The notes below the pieces were generated by a model. The model did not search any database. It had not been told where the DNA came from and saw only the letters and a program-made list of their open reading frames with translations. The translations under genes were made by a program, and so were the position numbers. A DNA stretch of 64,000 bases from Datnioides undecimradiatus (taxonomy: Eukaryota > Chordata > Actinopteri > Lobotiformes > Datnioididae), in contig WARS01000026.1 in assembly GCA_008933995.1 (NCBI GenBank), forward strand, positions 1,874,501-1,938,500, given 5' to 3'. The first letter of the stretch is position 1; the number at the start of each line of letters is the position of its first letter. Shown here piece after piece: positions 1 through 12,181 of this stretch.

Positions 1-3000
1 AAAAGCTCCAGTACCTGAGATGAGTTACATGTGTGCTGCCCTTGGTATTCAGTGGCATTCAATGGCATGTAAAACCCGGTCCAGAGTAAATGTGACATCT
101 CTGATTATAGTTGAGGACACCAGCTTTCATACCCAAAACCCCTTCTGGGGATATAGGAGGGGCACTGAAAGGTGTTTCGATTTAGCTTTCTAGTTCCTTT
201 TGCTACACACTAATGTCATCTTATTAATTTTAATCACACTGGGAAGTAGCCATTCCCTTTTTTTTAAAAAACAGAGAACAAAAATACACAAAAAATAAAA
301 AACATCCTAACAGTTATGTATATGAGGTCAATTATTTGTGTGCATATGCATTGAAGCAAATGCATAAATAACTTCTCTGCGCCAAAGTTGAAGTTTGTTG
401 TCATAAAGCTGTTGGTGTGCCTATGAGGATGGTACATAACTCACAAATAATCATTCACAATTAACTGACCATGGTGAAAGAAGACAGACAGTGACTATCA
501 TGTCACAACGTGCATATGAATGAAAGATAATGTGAAAAAAATGTTCAAAATATAAAGAAAGCTAATTGCGATGTTGTCATTACATGTTGGCCCTCATGGC
601 ATGGATCTGCTACACTGTGACCCACAGGCATGACCTCGATGGCCCAGACTTTAGCACTGGCATGCAGGAAGAGGAGGGAAGCTGGGAACAAAATCGTAAC
701 TTCTCTTTCACCTTTCCTCCCTCCTTGGCCCAGACGTTTTGGGCCATGCTGGTCTCTCACCCTCCCTGTCTCCCCAGTACCCTTGCTCTGGGCGCATCTA
801 ATTGAAAGCGATCTCGGGGCTGAGAGAGTTCCGTTTCTTCTCTAATCCCTCCACTGGGGGAGGCTCACATGGTCTCAATTACCCCCACCCCACCCCAGAA
901 CACTGGGTCCCCTCTCTCTGCTCTCTCTCTATCCGTCTCACCGGCCTGCTCCTCTGCCAATGCACCGGCCTGGGCCCTTTTTCAGCAGTTTATGTTATTA
1001 AGCACACACTGCCGAGTTCCTGTCCTTCACAGGGGCCTGGAGATGTTATCTCCCCTGCCGCCGTATACAGTTACCTCCAAAATATTCCATAAATTAGATT
1101 GGGATTGGCAATTCAGAATATAGAGGTGGAGGCTGAAGTGGTCAGGGATTGGCTGGGGATGGGAGGGCGTGGGGGCGCAGGCGGTGGTGGGGGTAAGGAT
1201 CAGGGTAGCACGGTGTAAGTAATAGCATAGGAGGATCTCCTTGTGTTTACACTGGATGGAGAACCACTGGGAGGTATGTCACTGGCAAAGTGAAGGTGAA
1301 CAGAGGAGAAGTGGAGGGTGCTTAAGGGCTTTAGGATAAGGAGGAGAGGAGACCCAAATCCAGTTCCTATTTGGACAGAGATTCTTTTGGAGGTGGAGCT
1401 GAATATCTAGTCTGAAAACAGTTAGACTGGGCATTTATTAGGCTTGGGGGGGTTGTGTGTGGTGATACGCATGCATCCCCCTCCTGTAATTAAACAAGGC
1501 TGTATTTGGACAAGTGACTTTTCAAGCCATGAACAGCTCTGTCAATCCCAGAGCATGGAGAAAGGTCCTGAGCCAGGACATCCGTGGCCAATTAGATTAG
1601 GAGGAACCTGTGAGGTCTCCAAACAATGGGCTCTCAGAGGATCTGCAATAACACAAACATGGCCCCTGACACACAGCTCCAACACTTCAAAAGAAACCAT
1701 TACCGGTCTTAGCTGAAGCAGTTAAAGATACATATTAACAATCACAAATTAATTATATTGGCCCCTAACTTCAAAAGTTCAAGGCTGTTTTGACTACAGA
1801 AATGATTCGTAGCTTGTTTAACAGCTCATCTGACAGATTTATAAGTAATGGTTGGTTATTAGCCATTTAACTGCATACATTGCTGGTTAAGTTAATTACC
1901 ACAGTTGTCCTGTCCTACTGGCTTGCATTCTAAAGCAAATGAAACAATGAAATGGCAACCTGAACTATCCGTACAAAAATACAGAGAGAAATTTCTAACT
2001 ACTAATTGCAGCAAAAGACTTCCCTCATCTCAGCTGACAAAAAGTATTTTTCTCAGGTTTCAGCAGGTTTGAGAGAGAGAGATGTAAGAAATAAAAACAG
2101 GGAGAGACCAAATGAGACACTGTCTGGTCCTTGTTCAGGTGTAAGAGGTTAGGCATCTACCCGATTAACAAAGGTATAAGCAAGCATTAGAAAGGAAGAG
2201 GGAAATGGGAGCACTGGGTCTGGGTCAAGGGTCCAACCTTAACCTTGGGGGCTGACTGATCTAAATTCTGTTACTGGTTTGACTCCATGCATGGCTAACG
2301 TGGCGCACTGTCCCTTTAATAAGGGCTGACCTCCTAAGAAGGCAGCAGAACTTTAAAGTATTTCAATATAGAGCACATAATAATCAGGGAGGGGTGGGGA
2401 ATCAGTTGTAAATTAACTCCTAATAACCTGTTAACCACAGTAAACATTTGTTAAGAGCTCAATGAGGGAATCGTACAACTTTATTGGGTGCAGAATGAAA
2501 ACACAACTCTAAACAACAACAGGAGTAAAGCAGGCACGGCATGCCTATCATTTTTATGAAGGAAAACATCACAATTGACAACTTCTCCAATAATTTCAAC
2601 AGCTGAGCCAATACAGTAGTTGTACAGTAGTTGTGGTAACAGTTATCCACGTTGTTTTGTTTGAAACTTGAACAATTTTACTGTAATTGACAGAGGAATG
2701 TTTTTGGAGAAATTATGTAATGCTATCCTAACTTTACCTGCTCACTTTATCTTGTTCTGTCCCATACCGTATCTGCAAAAGGTAAACAATGGGGTATATT
2801 GTAATTTTGCATGAAACGAGCTATATGATATAATTATAGCTTGGTACAGAATTGAACCTAACCATTTCTGGCTGAAATATCAAAATGACTTTAAGGGAGT
2901 TTGTATCTGTCAATTGAATAATCTTGTTGCCTTTGACTTTTTGATATTGACCTCATCGCTTCACTGTAAAGTCAAGCGTTTTTGCCTACTAACTGATAAA

Positions 3001-6000
3001 ATGTGGCAAAGATTTTTCCTTTAGGTAGCTCCATAATGCTGTCCTTGATGCAGTAATTATGCAGCAATTCCACAGCTGATTGGCAATTATGTTTGGCGTG
3101 TTCTGTAAGTGACTGTGAGCCACGGGGTATTGGCAAGGCACATTTTAACATGTATAGTACATGTGCAATGTTATACTGGTATGAACGTTACACGCGGTGT
3201 ACATTTCTTTATCTTTAACATCTGTTGAAGAAATTTCAAAAATTATTCAGCAGCAAATGACACGTTTTGTTGTACTAAAAATGTGTCAAACCAAATGTGC
3301 TTTTTTTTCTTCCCTCAAACACCCATCTGCATCATCCTGCATTATTTTTGTCAGAAACAATCTGTTTTTCACTAGAGTTTCCTGATAGGCTACATATAAA
3401 ATGCACTATGTTGAACGAGAGTGTTGCATTGGAGTCAAAAAGAGCCCCTGAGCCCCCGATGATAGGGCACCAACTCCTATTGTGGAACTGCAGAGGCTGC
3501 CTGTGTTTGTCTGTCCTCCACTCTGGAACATGTGGTTTTAGTTACAGAATGTTTTACTGCTCAACAATGTTTCTGCCTTGGAGCTCGGCATACTGCATAA
3601 AGACTACTTTGTCCCCTGATGCCCACACGGGAAGAGTCTGCCTCATTGTGTACACACACACGTACACATACAGTGATGATGACATCAGCAGAGCCATTGA
3701 GCCTATGTCGGTAAAGGCACCATTTTCACCCTAGACAGTAACACTTTAATAGTGCATAGCCCAACTGTGCCCCTTCTTAAACAGCCCAACTAAAAGTCAA
3801 AGCTAATATTTTCAATAATGTCCATTCTCACTGAGCTGATATTAGAGTCTGCCTGCTTTCTATTTCCATTATCCAATACGGCACCAGTGCATGCTATAAT
3901 GGCACATGTTACTACCAAATCCAAGGCCTATGACAGATGGATCATTGGATAAAAGCAAAAACAGACGTGCCACCATGCCATGTGCATACTGCTGAAACCA
4001 ATAAAAGATCAGACATACTGAGTAGTGCCTTTAATAAAACTAACAATGAAACAAGAACTTGGAAAAAAAAAGTGGAGTTACACATGTCCATATGAGAGCA
4101 AATAAAACTTTCAATATTGAACTGTAAATTAATGAATTGAAACAATGGGATCTCATCAGCCAATAATCCTGTTTGGAAAAGTTTACAAAGTCAAGAGGGT
4201 GACAAGTGAACACTAACACAACATCACACCTGCAGCTCTTTTCATTCACAGTGGCCTTTTACAACAAGAAAATGTGAATGTGATCTCATGGCCCTATTTG
4301 AGGAAGGTGATTAGCACACCCAGGAGTGCAAAGTGAAAGGCTATGGGCGAGTTGGAGGATGTCTGGCATGAAGTCACTGCGGTTGTCACTTGGCACATTT
4401 AAATCATGTTCTTCAGAGCTGAAGTGGTGCTAAACACTGGTCATATGCATTGACAGACCTGGTGCAGAGGGGCCACTTAACAGCTTCTACCCCGTGCTAT
4501 GTTTAAACTCCATTTCCCTGCAGCAAACCCACCCTGACCAGCAAACCCTGACTAATACTGGTGTAGTGTAGCACTTAATAAACGAAACTGCATGTCTTCC
4601 TTTACATTGCTGAACTGAGATGTCAGCTGCCACTTAATTCTAAAACTGTTATTGCAGTGTATTTAAACGACAGATTCATTCAAATATCCAAGCAGTTTTG
4701 AAACTGTAGTGCAGCCTACGCACGATGACAACAAATGACTGCATCGATACACTGAATATACAGTTGGTTCAACTGTGCCTGAACTTGGAAGGTACACACA
4801 TGAGCCAAATGTCTACCCTCACAGTTCATCACAGAATCCTTCTCACACCCAAAACATTTGGCCCACACCCTGAGGCCAACAACATGTGTAGCATTCGGTA
4901 GCCTTCTAACCCTGGACATGGTAACAGATGGGAGAGGGTCAGAGCCGAGTCAGAGAGATCCATCCAGGAATTCTACAGAGTGCCAAAAACATCTCATCGC
5001 AGCACAGGAGAGGCTCAAAGGTTACATTTGTTCAACATTACTGCTTGTCAGGTTCAGTGCATGGGCTAGAAACCTCACACCTGCTGGTGTCTGATGCTCA
5101 GCCAGCGATTGCTGTGACACTGGCTGTTTTATGTCAAGAAAAATCTGTTTAACAAGGATGCAGATTTTTGCGTTCTTGTAAAATTAAGCTATTTTCTGAC
5201 AAATCCATTTTCATGTACACAACAACAGCATCAAATACCCAGTTGATCCCAGTGGATCTGATCAGCCTAAATCAGAAGTCAGTGTCCTTAAATAGAAGCT
5301 GTGCACATGTTGGTGGTCATAGGGTTACCCAGCATTTTGTTAAAGGGCAAAGCGACTTTAGGAAATGTCACCAGTTCAACCAATTCCAAGGATGAACAGA
5401 GGATTTATAGTTTTTTAATCTAGCCCTTGTAAACTTGCTACAAATTACATCACTACTGATCGTAGCTTTAAAAAAAAAAAAAATCAGCAAGCATTTTTTT
5501 CATATTGGCAGAGAAATTACTGCAGTTTTTAAGGTGTTAATCTAAAGGTGTTGATGGGTATTATCATTACAGGTAACATGCAGTGGTGTACAATATACAC
5601 TATAAATAATGAATCATCATGCTGTGTACATTGTTGTCCAATTTTTGTTTATTCTAACGCACAGATTAAATTTATTTGCATATCCAAAGCTAAAAGAGTC
5701 ATTCCTCTGTGTGACAGGGCTCCAAATCAGTACACTGTCGCCATCTTGTGGCAACAGACGACAATTTTCAGGCAGTCTGTTTAAATGTACCATGGCACCC
5801 CTGCTGTTTTTAGTAAATGTACTTATTTCAGGTGCCAAGCTGTCATTATAGATTTTCATCATTACCTTGGAAAGGGCCTAACAAATATTTACTCAAGAAT
5901 ATCTTATGTAGAATAAATTATATGCAATTTATCCTGTTTAATGTCAACAACAAGCGAATCAAAGTTTTACCTGTCTTGCAAAACTTCCACTGGCATCTGC

Positions 6001-7440
6001 CCAGCACAGAGAAATGCTCCCTCATGAAAATTCCACTCAGTGTAACCTGCAAATGCAAAAAACCAACAGATGACCCTCACCCTGAGTTCATATATTCTAT
6101 CACAGTTTTATGATAAATAATCTGCTTCCTGTGATCAAACGTTATTTTTGAGTAAAATCAAAGCAAAAGCATCTCCCTTCACAGATACAGATCGTTAGTC
6201 AGCAAAAATCTCAAAGCTTAATTCTTTTAAGGTGAACTACTTACACACAATTCTTTCAGTGACAAGTATTGAAAACACTTGAGAAAAGACAGTAATTAAG
6301 TGATTAAACAAATAACATTTGACGTGTCATATGAGATGTCACATGGTGTCTTTTATGTCAATTACCCAGCAAACGTATTGCACAGGTACATTATAAAACA
6401 GTTGGTGATTTTCATTTCATTACTATTTCATACATTACGCTATGTATTTTTAAAAGCACCTATATGGCAAACATAATGGTCATTTTGAAGATATGTAAGT
6501 TATGTTACATGCTTTAAAGACAACCTATCATATCCTGATTTCCAGACCTCGGATAGCTGCCAGAAGCTAAAAATGGCTCATTAACATGAAACACAATGAC
6601 CTAGAGTCCTCGTATGTTAGGCCACAATTTTCTCTAATCCTAAATTACAAGAAGACAGTTTAGGAGTCTCGCTGAAGCTTTACTGGCAAAATGATTAATA
6701 ATGTGACTGCTGTTCTTTTACTGTTGATCTTGCCTAAAAGCATTAAACCATCTGATAAATTGCAACATCTGTTCTATTAAAATAGGGGTTGTGAGCAACA
6801 ACCAAGGTGAAAATTTGTGATCTCAAGTTAAAATAAAACAAAAGTCACTTTACATTAGAGCAATGGCGAAATGAGGCGAAATGAAAGGTAAGGTTGCTTA
6901 TTTAAGGTTGATGCCATGACTTGTGTTCCTGTGTTGCTAATGATAATTAACATGCAAATGAGCCCTGGGAGCAAAATAGGGGCACAGTGGTTCTCTGTTA
7001 GTAATTACTGTGGAAGATCAGGGGAATAAATGAGATCTTTCCAGGTAAAAGACAGGGCAGTAATTGGGGTTGTGACTAAAGAACCTGCAACATAGAAAAA
7101 TAGTATTGGAAAATGGGTATAATAATGGTTTTAGACATTTTATGTTGTCTGTTGCCAGGGGACAGTGGTCCATTTTAGTTATATGGTTCTAATAAAAAAC
7201 TTTTAAATTTAAAAAGATTCAGTTAAGGACAGTACTGCTGTTCTATTTTTTTTGTGTGTGTGTGTATATCAATGACAAAATACAGATATTAAATACACCT
7301 GGTACTGCATTTCACTGTGCACTTTCTTCGCAGTAAGTAAGTAAGCAGCATCAAACGTGCTACATAGTAAATGGACTTAATGTATATTGTGTTGTAGTGG
7401 TTACGTTACAGTAGTTTTAACCTTGATTAATATGGAGGCC
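1..7440. other. Left flank, no recognisable gene
   Basis: I find no exon with convincing protein similarity and flanking splice sites on either strand. The longest frame (145 codons, plus strand, 3297-3734) has simple-sequence composition and no family motif. The segment is AT-rich. Scattered stretches with homeodomain- or POU-like words (for example around 6930-7030) could be conserved non-coding elements, but this cannot be judged from one sequence. A CTCF-like word sits at 5739-5753. Single-base runs, such as the A run at about 5470, are the only repeats I recognise. Confidence 0.6.
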
Positions 7441-7479
7441 AATCAACAGGTAAAAGGTGAAATGTGTTTTTGAGCTGTG

Positions 7480-8094
7480 GTGACGTTAACGGTGGATTGT
7501 TTACTTCCGCCTAACGTTACCTGTATAGATTAGTTTGGTCCGACTTAGCATATAAAAATATTAAACATTGGAAATGACGTAAACGGTATTGTTTTGGAAG
7601 ATAACACATAGACACGCGAAGGATGGTATCATTTTAATGTTAGCTAAGTAATGTTGGACAGGTGGAGTCGCGTCCCTCCGAGCTAGCTTAATTTACGTCC
7701 CGGTTCTCTTGACGTTAGAACAAAGTGCTGGCACAGCTGAGACATGATGTTTTCCTTCCATATTCCGAGTTAAACTGGTATCTAGTGTACTACTCCATGA
7801 AATTCAAGCAATTTAAACAATTATAAGACAAAGGTTGTTTTGCGGGAGTTCAGAGTTGACAAAACTATTGGAAAGAAGCATCAATCACAAACGTGTGGTG
7901 ATACTGAAGTTGCTTAAAGTACAAACATTAAACCAATGAACCTAACGCGGGGCAGGTCAAATTCTCATAGTTTATGAGATGACGCCTCAAAGGCGGGTGG
8001 ACGTAAATTTATAAAAATTTTAAGTTCCTAAATGAAGGGCGGCTAAACCCTCCATGTACGAGCCAAACTCCGTTCAATCAGCGTTAAATCCAAG
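7480..8094 (+). promoter_or_regulatory. Candidate TATA-less promoter with CRE, ETS and YY1-type motifs
   Basis: Three TGACGT words (7481, 7575 and 7710) and an ACTTCCGC ETS-type word (7503-7510) cluster here, in sequence with more CpG than its surroundings. The segment ends in CAAGATGGCG at 8091-8100, which matches the YY1-type motif often found over the start codon of housekeeping genes. No TATA box is evident. The words are seen directly; promoter activity is inferred. The gene it might serve is not identified. Confidence 0.35.
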
Positions 8095-8196
8095 ATGGCG
8101 TCTAATTTCTTCGACAGAGCAGCTGTCACTGGAACAGCGACAGGCTTTGTTGAGATTTTGGCACAGTGGTCGCAGTCGGAATTGCAGATTGTTTAG
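8095..8196 (+). CDS. Unassigned small open frame or first coding exon
   Basis: An ATG in a strong context (AAGATGG) opens a 33-codon frame beginning MASNFFDRAAVTG and ending at TAG 8194-8196. I do not recognise the protein. It could be a short protein, the first exon of a longer gene whose other exons I failed to detect, or a relic of a lost gene. Support comes from the start-codon context and the promoter-like words upstream, not from homology. A longer overlapping frame (8054-8257) in another register has a poorer context and looks like chance. Confidence 0.25.
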   Translation: MASNFFDRAAVTGTATGFVEILAQWSQSELQIV

Positions 8197-8259
8197 TTTT
8201 GACAAACACAAGCTGCAAGAGAAACAAAAAACAAAGAAACACACAAATATATATTAACG

Positions 8260-9570
8260 GCGAACTGCCTTCAAAACTCAGAGTTTCAGTTAACAACGTT
8301 TGAGTAATACGATAGAAACGAATGAGTGGGTCGTATCTATTTTCTGCTGCTCGTAATACATGGATGATCTATTAAACCCACTTCAGATCTTTGTCTTATT
8401 TAGCTTGAAGCTATCTGAGTGTTTTGTAATACAAAATATTATTATATTATTATTTAATGACTTTTAAAGTCTGAACTTCTATTGGATATAACAAAAAGTA
8501 ATATACCTATTAAGGCTTTGCCAAGAAGGATTTAAAGCATACCACCAATTTACAGAAAAAATATTTATTTCTGACACAGTGTTTATGTGAATATATAGAA
8601 TGTAAAACAATAAAATACACAGGAGAGAGAGGTAGTTATTGTACAAGACTCGGTGCTTTACTCAAATAAAAGTTCCACCACGTTAGAGGTCAGCTGTATA
8701 ATGCCAGCAGCCATATGTAAGTCAGACAAATCTATCTTTTATCGGGCTACGGGATGTTAACTCGATCATGCCATTTATAATCTTTATAATCTTTCTTTTC
8801 AAGACCGCAGTTCGGATTTTGTTAAAGCTGTAAGTGGATGAGAAGATTTCGCTGTTGTTACGCCATCGCAACTCTTTGATTTGATTTGATATCCTATAGC
8901 GATATCTAGTGGCCATATACGATCAACGCGATCCCATCTCCCATAAATACGCAAACATACATGACACCCTGTCACTATGTAGTTACTATACATCTTACAG
9001 TCCAATATAGAGTAAAACAAAAAACTCAGTGACTGGAGAGGATTTCTCTGAAAACAGGTTTAGGACTGTACTCTTAGAAACAAGATAACGAAGCACTAAT
9101 AATATTTTATTTTATGGTCAGTATTTATTTATGTACTTTAGTGACAGGACTACAAACTCCAATACAACTGGCAGTATGGCCATTTAAAGTTCATTGCAGT
9201 CTGCCAGAAAAGAACAAAAAGGAAGAAAAAGAAGAGGAGGTGGAAAGGAAGAAGACATAGGATGCACACATATTGCTGATAAAGTGTAATTGTGATCATC
9301 ACAATAAAATGCACTGAATATGAGCATGAGGCTCTGCTTTCGCTCATCTTTAAATTTCTATTCTTTGTGGGATCTAATAATTAGTGTAATGTTTACAGCA
9401 GTCAGGGAACATTGTCATTTTCCAAAGTAAGACCTAGTAGTTAAGAGACATTTGATGAAGGATATGATCCATGACTAAACACATGACTATAGATGTAGGA
9501 TGGTATCATTTCAACACATAAATAGAAGTTTAATGTCTGTTAAACATAAAATACACTTGATTAGCCATTA
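8260..9570. other. Intergenic, no gene seen
   Basis: This AT-rich DNA lies between the unassigned promoter-like segment and the 3' end of the first elastase. Frames on both strands are short and lack family motifs. The minus-strand frames at 8722-9020 show no similarity I recognise. Confidence 0.6.
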
Positions 9571-9575
9571 CATTC

Positions 9576-9581
9576 TTTATT
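9576..9581 (-). terminator. Poly(A) signal of elastase paralogue A
   Basis: A canonical AATAAA on the minus strand lies about 45 bases beyond the stop codon at 9626. Its sister gene B has AATAAA at a similar distance. Such a very short 3' UTR is typical of abundant pancreatic zymogen mRNAs. Confidence 0.85.
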
Positions 9582-9625
9582 TGATGGTCAAATTCAAAAA
9601 TCAACAATACAAAGAGATCCACAGC

Positions 9626-11316
9626 TTAGTTGGAGGCCATCACCTGGAAAACAGAAAAGCATGAAAAGAAAGTTTTAAAATGCTCCACTGGAGGGCACTA
9701 GAACACCTGCACTTCACCTGAAAGTTCAATCTAATGGAAGATGGCAATTACTGTGGTATTGTAAACATTTGTATAGTTTTATTTGATGTAATAATTTCTT
9801 GAAAATTATTGAGTGCTGGCATATCAGCGATAATAATAACTGCGCTTTTTTCACTTACATTGTTGATCCAGCCGATGTAGGCACTGACCCTGGTGAAGAC
9901 AGAGGGCTTCTTGGGGTAGTTGCAGCCCATGCTTGAGCCAAAGCTCACCACACCGTGGACATCCCAGGAGCCATCGGGATTCTGACAGTTCAGGGGACCG
10001 CCAGAGTCTCCCTGACGGGCATAGAGACAAATGTGAATGTTTGGCTGGGAATAGTAGTTTAACATAATCTTTTACATAAGATTGCATGAGTTTGAAAAAT
10101 AAAATTAATCAGACTCACGTTGCAGCTAGCCAGCTGTCCATCTCCTCCAGCACAGACCATGTTGTTAGTGACCAGGTTGCCCCACCAGTCATACCTGGTG
10201 CAGGTGGCGTAGTCGACCACGGGAAGGAGGGCCTGCTGCAGGATGTCAGCAATGGGACCTCCAGCTTTATAGGAGAACAGGGCATTAAAATTCAGTGCAT
10301 GAATTCCAAATTCATAGTTTATCTATTCCAAAACAATACCCATTAGGTCCACGTGCAAAAGTAGGCTTTAGAGAAGAGATGAAAAAATTCTTGTCTGTTT
10401 TTATGAGCATGTATAAATTATTTCTTTCTATTCAGCACACATAATTACTTAAAATGCCTGCATCACAAGGTGTAGAATTTTTTTTTTCCGCAAGTCACCA
10501 AAAGTAGCTGAGGATGGACAAGTAATATAACTCTGAGACGGAGACGATACAGTAATATATGTGGTTAAAAGTAAACTTTACACTGTGTTATCACTCTATC
10601 ACTAATCTTTACATTATTTTTGCTATTTGAGTCTGGTGGCTTTGGAGAGAGCGATATAACAACTCCCTCCATAAATGGCTGTCTAATAGCACCATAAAGT
10701 GATGAACATAATTAAAATATAGTTTTTACAATTTTTTTACTGCTGACTGTGTGCACACACGTACTTTGCTTTGCTCCCAACACCAGTACTCTATCTGTTT
10801 CTCTGACCTGGACGCATGTAGGTTGAACATTGACTATGGAAAAGTAGCTTATCCAACCCTACTTTGGAAACCTGGACTATTACTTTAAAGATATAGCAGC
10901 ATTTTTGTGTTGCCAGCCATGGCAGTTTTTCTTTAGTTGTAAGAACTTACTCCAGAGACGGCCCCAGCCAGTGACATAGCAGGGAGCATTGTGAGGCAGG
11001 ATGTCACCAGATGTGGGAAGACAGGCAGCCATGATGGTGTCAGAGAAAGTGACAGGAGTTGACAGCTTGATCAGGGCGATGTCATTACTAGAGCATGAAT
11101 GCAAATACCACATTTAGAAACAGTACGTTAAAAGTAGAATGAACATGAAATAGTGGCATAAGAAGTTTAATCTACAAGATGGACCCACCGGATTCTGTAA
11201 GAATCCCAGTTCTCATGGACTATGATCTTAGAGGGGCTGATGGCAATGGAGCCAGGCTCATTGTTCTTCAGATTGTGTTTTCCCAGGTAGACTCTGTAGG
11301 TGAGGCTGCTGCTTGG

Positions 11317-11365
<49 letters not shown>

Positions 11366-12133
11366 AAAAAAAAAACCAAACAGAAATATGGTTCACAGCT
11401 GCTTTGTTCTGGGATCTGTTCAAGACAACTTTATTGGAAACCCCAGCTAAGTTATTACAAGATACAGTACAATTAACCTCTGCTACCATTATATCATTTA
11501 AGTGAGTGACATAAATTCATACAATAAAAATATGAATAGATTCAGATTTCTTAAACTTTTAAAGCCAAACCTGATGCAGTGAGCAGCAGTGAGGACCCAC
11601 TGGTTGGAGATCAGGGTGCCACCACAGGTGTGGTAGAAGTTGCTGCCACTCTGGTACTGGAGAGAAACCTGAGGAGAGAAACAATAACAGTACACAAATG
11701 CATACAAATGACTTGTGAAAATGTGCAGACTTAAAAGAGAAGTATATTAAAAAAGGCATACCTGCCAGGGCCAGCTGTTCTCACGAACATCATCTCCACC
11801 AACCACCCTGGTGATGATGGCAGGGTAGGTGGGCAGGCCACACCCATAGGCTGAGAGAGTGCACAATATGGTGCTTTATGACCGTGCCTTAACATTTGCA
11901 ATAATATGCAAAAGTCACGTTCTTCAAACATCAAAATTGGTTTAAAGAAGTATTTTAAAACAAGGATACAAAATGAATCCGTTAATAAATGCATCTTTTC
12001 AAATGAAGTTTCTCCACCACGTCATGTAGTAAGAATGTGAACTAGTTGTGAACAGCAACACATTTAATCATCTGCTCAGAACAGTTTAAGACTCACCACC
12101 AGCGACAAACAAAGCCAAGATCACAAACATCAT
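9626..12133 (-). CDS. cela2a: Elastase 2-like pancreatic serine protease, paralogue A (8 coding exons)
   Basis: This is a secreted chymotrypsin-like elastase zymogen of 266 residues (human CELA2A has 269). Coding exons, 5' to 3': 12097-12133, 11762-11850, 11571-11668, 11189-11311, 10951-11087, 10119-10264, 9859-10011 and 9626-9643. All have GT-AG junctions and compatible phases. A signal peptide covers about residues 1-15, then a short propeptide beginning CGLP and ending ITR, with activation before VVGG at residue 28. The catalytic triad is His72 (TAAHC), Asp118 (NDIAL) and Ser213 (GDSGGP). The three residues before Asn of the SCNGDSGGP block give Ala and Ser at the positions aligned with chymotrypsin 189 and 190, and Gly at 216, as in an open hydrophobic S1 pocket. 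Exon 4 is preceded by a (TG)21 tract. The gene is transcribed away from paralogue B. Family assignment is firm; one-to-one orthology within fish elastase 2 genes is not resolved. Confidence 0.95.
11319..11361. repeat. (AC)21 microsatellite touching a 3' splice site
   Basis: An uninterrupted AC run on the plus strand reads as (TG)21 on the transcribed minus strand. It is preceded in the transcript by a T-rich stretch, and it ends 6 bases before the AG that opens exon 4 of elastase paralogue A. Confidence 0.95.
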
Positions 12134-12173
12134 TGTGACTGTCTTCAGCAAAACATCAGGGGTAGCTGCTCTT

Positions 12174-12181
12174 CCTTATAT
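12174..12181 (-). promoter_or_regulatory. TATA box of elastase paralogue A
   Basis: TATATAAGG on the minus strand lies about 41 bases upstream of the start codon at 12133, the right spacing for a very short 5' UTR. Sister genes B and C have TATA boxes at comparable distances. Confidence 0.8.

Noticed and set aside
3297..3734. 145-codon plus-strand open frame
   Set aside because: No recognisable domain, low-complexity stretches, several Cys/His of no pattern, and no splice or promoter context. Likely chance.
8722..9020. Two overlapping minus-strand frames
   Set aside because: Neither resembles a known family, and they lie in AT-rich intergenic DNA without promoter signals.
11179..11505. Plus-strand frame with a Thr-His repeat, and the minus-strand frame with a Cys-Val repeat
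   Set aside because: Both are translations of the AC/TG microsatellite and the elastase A exon in the wrong frame or strand.
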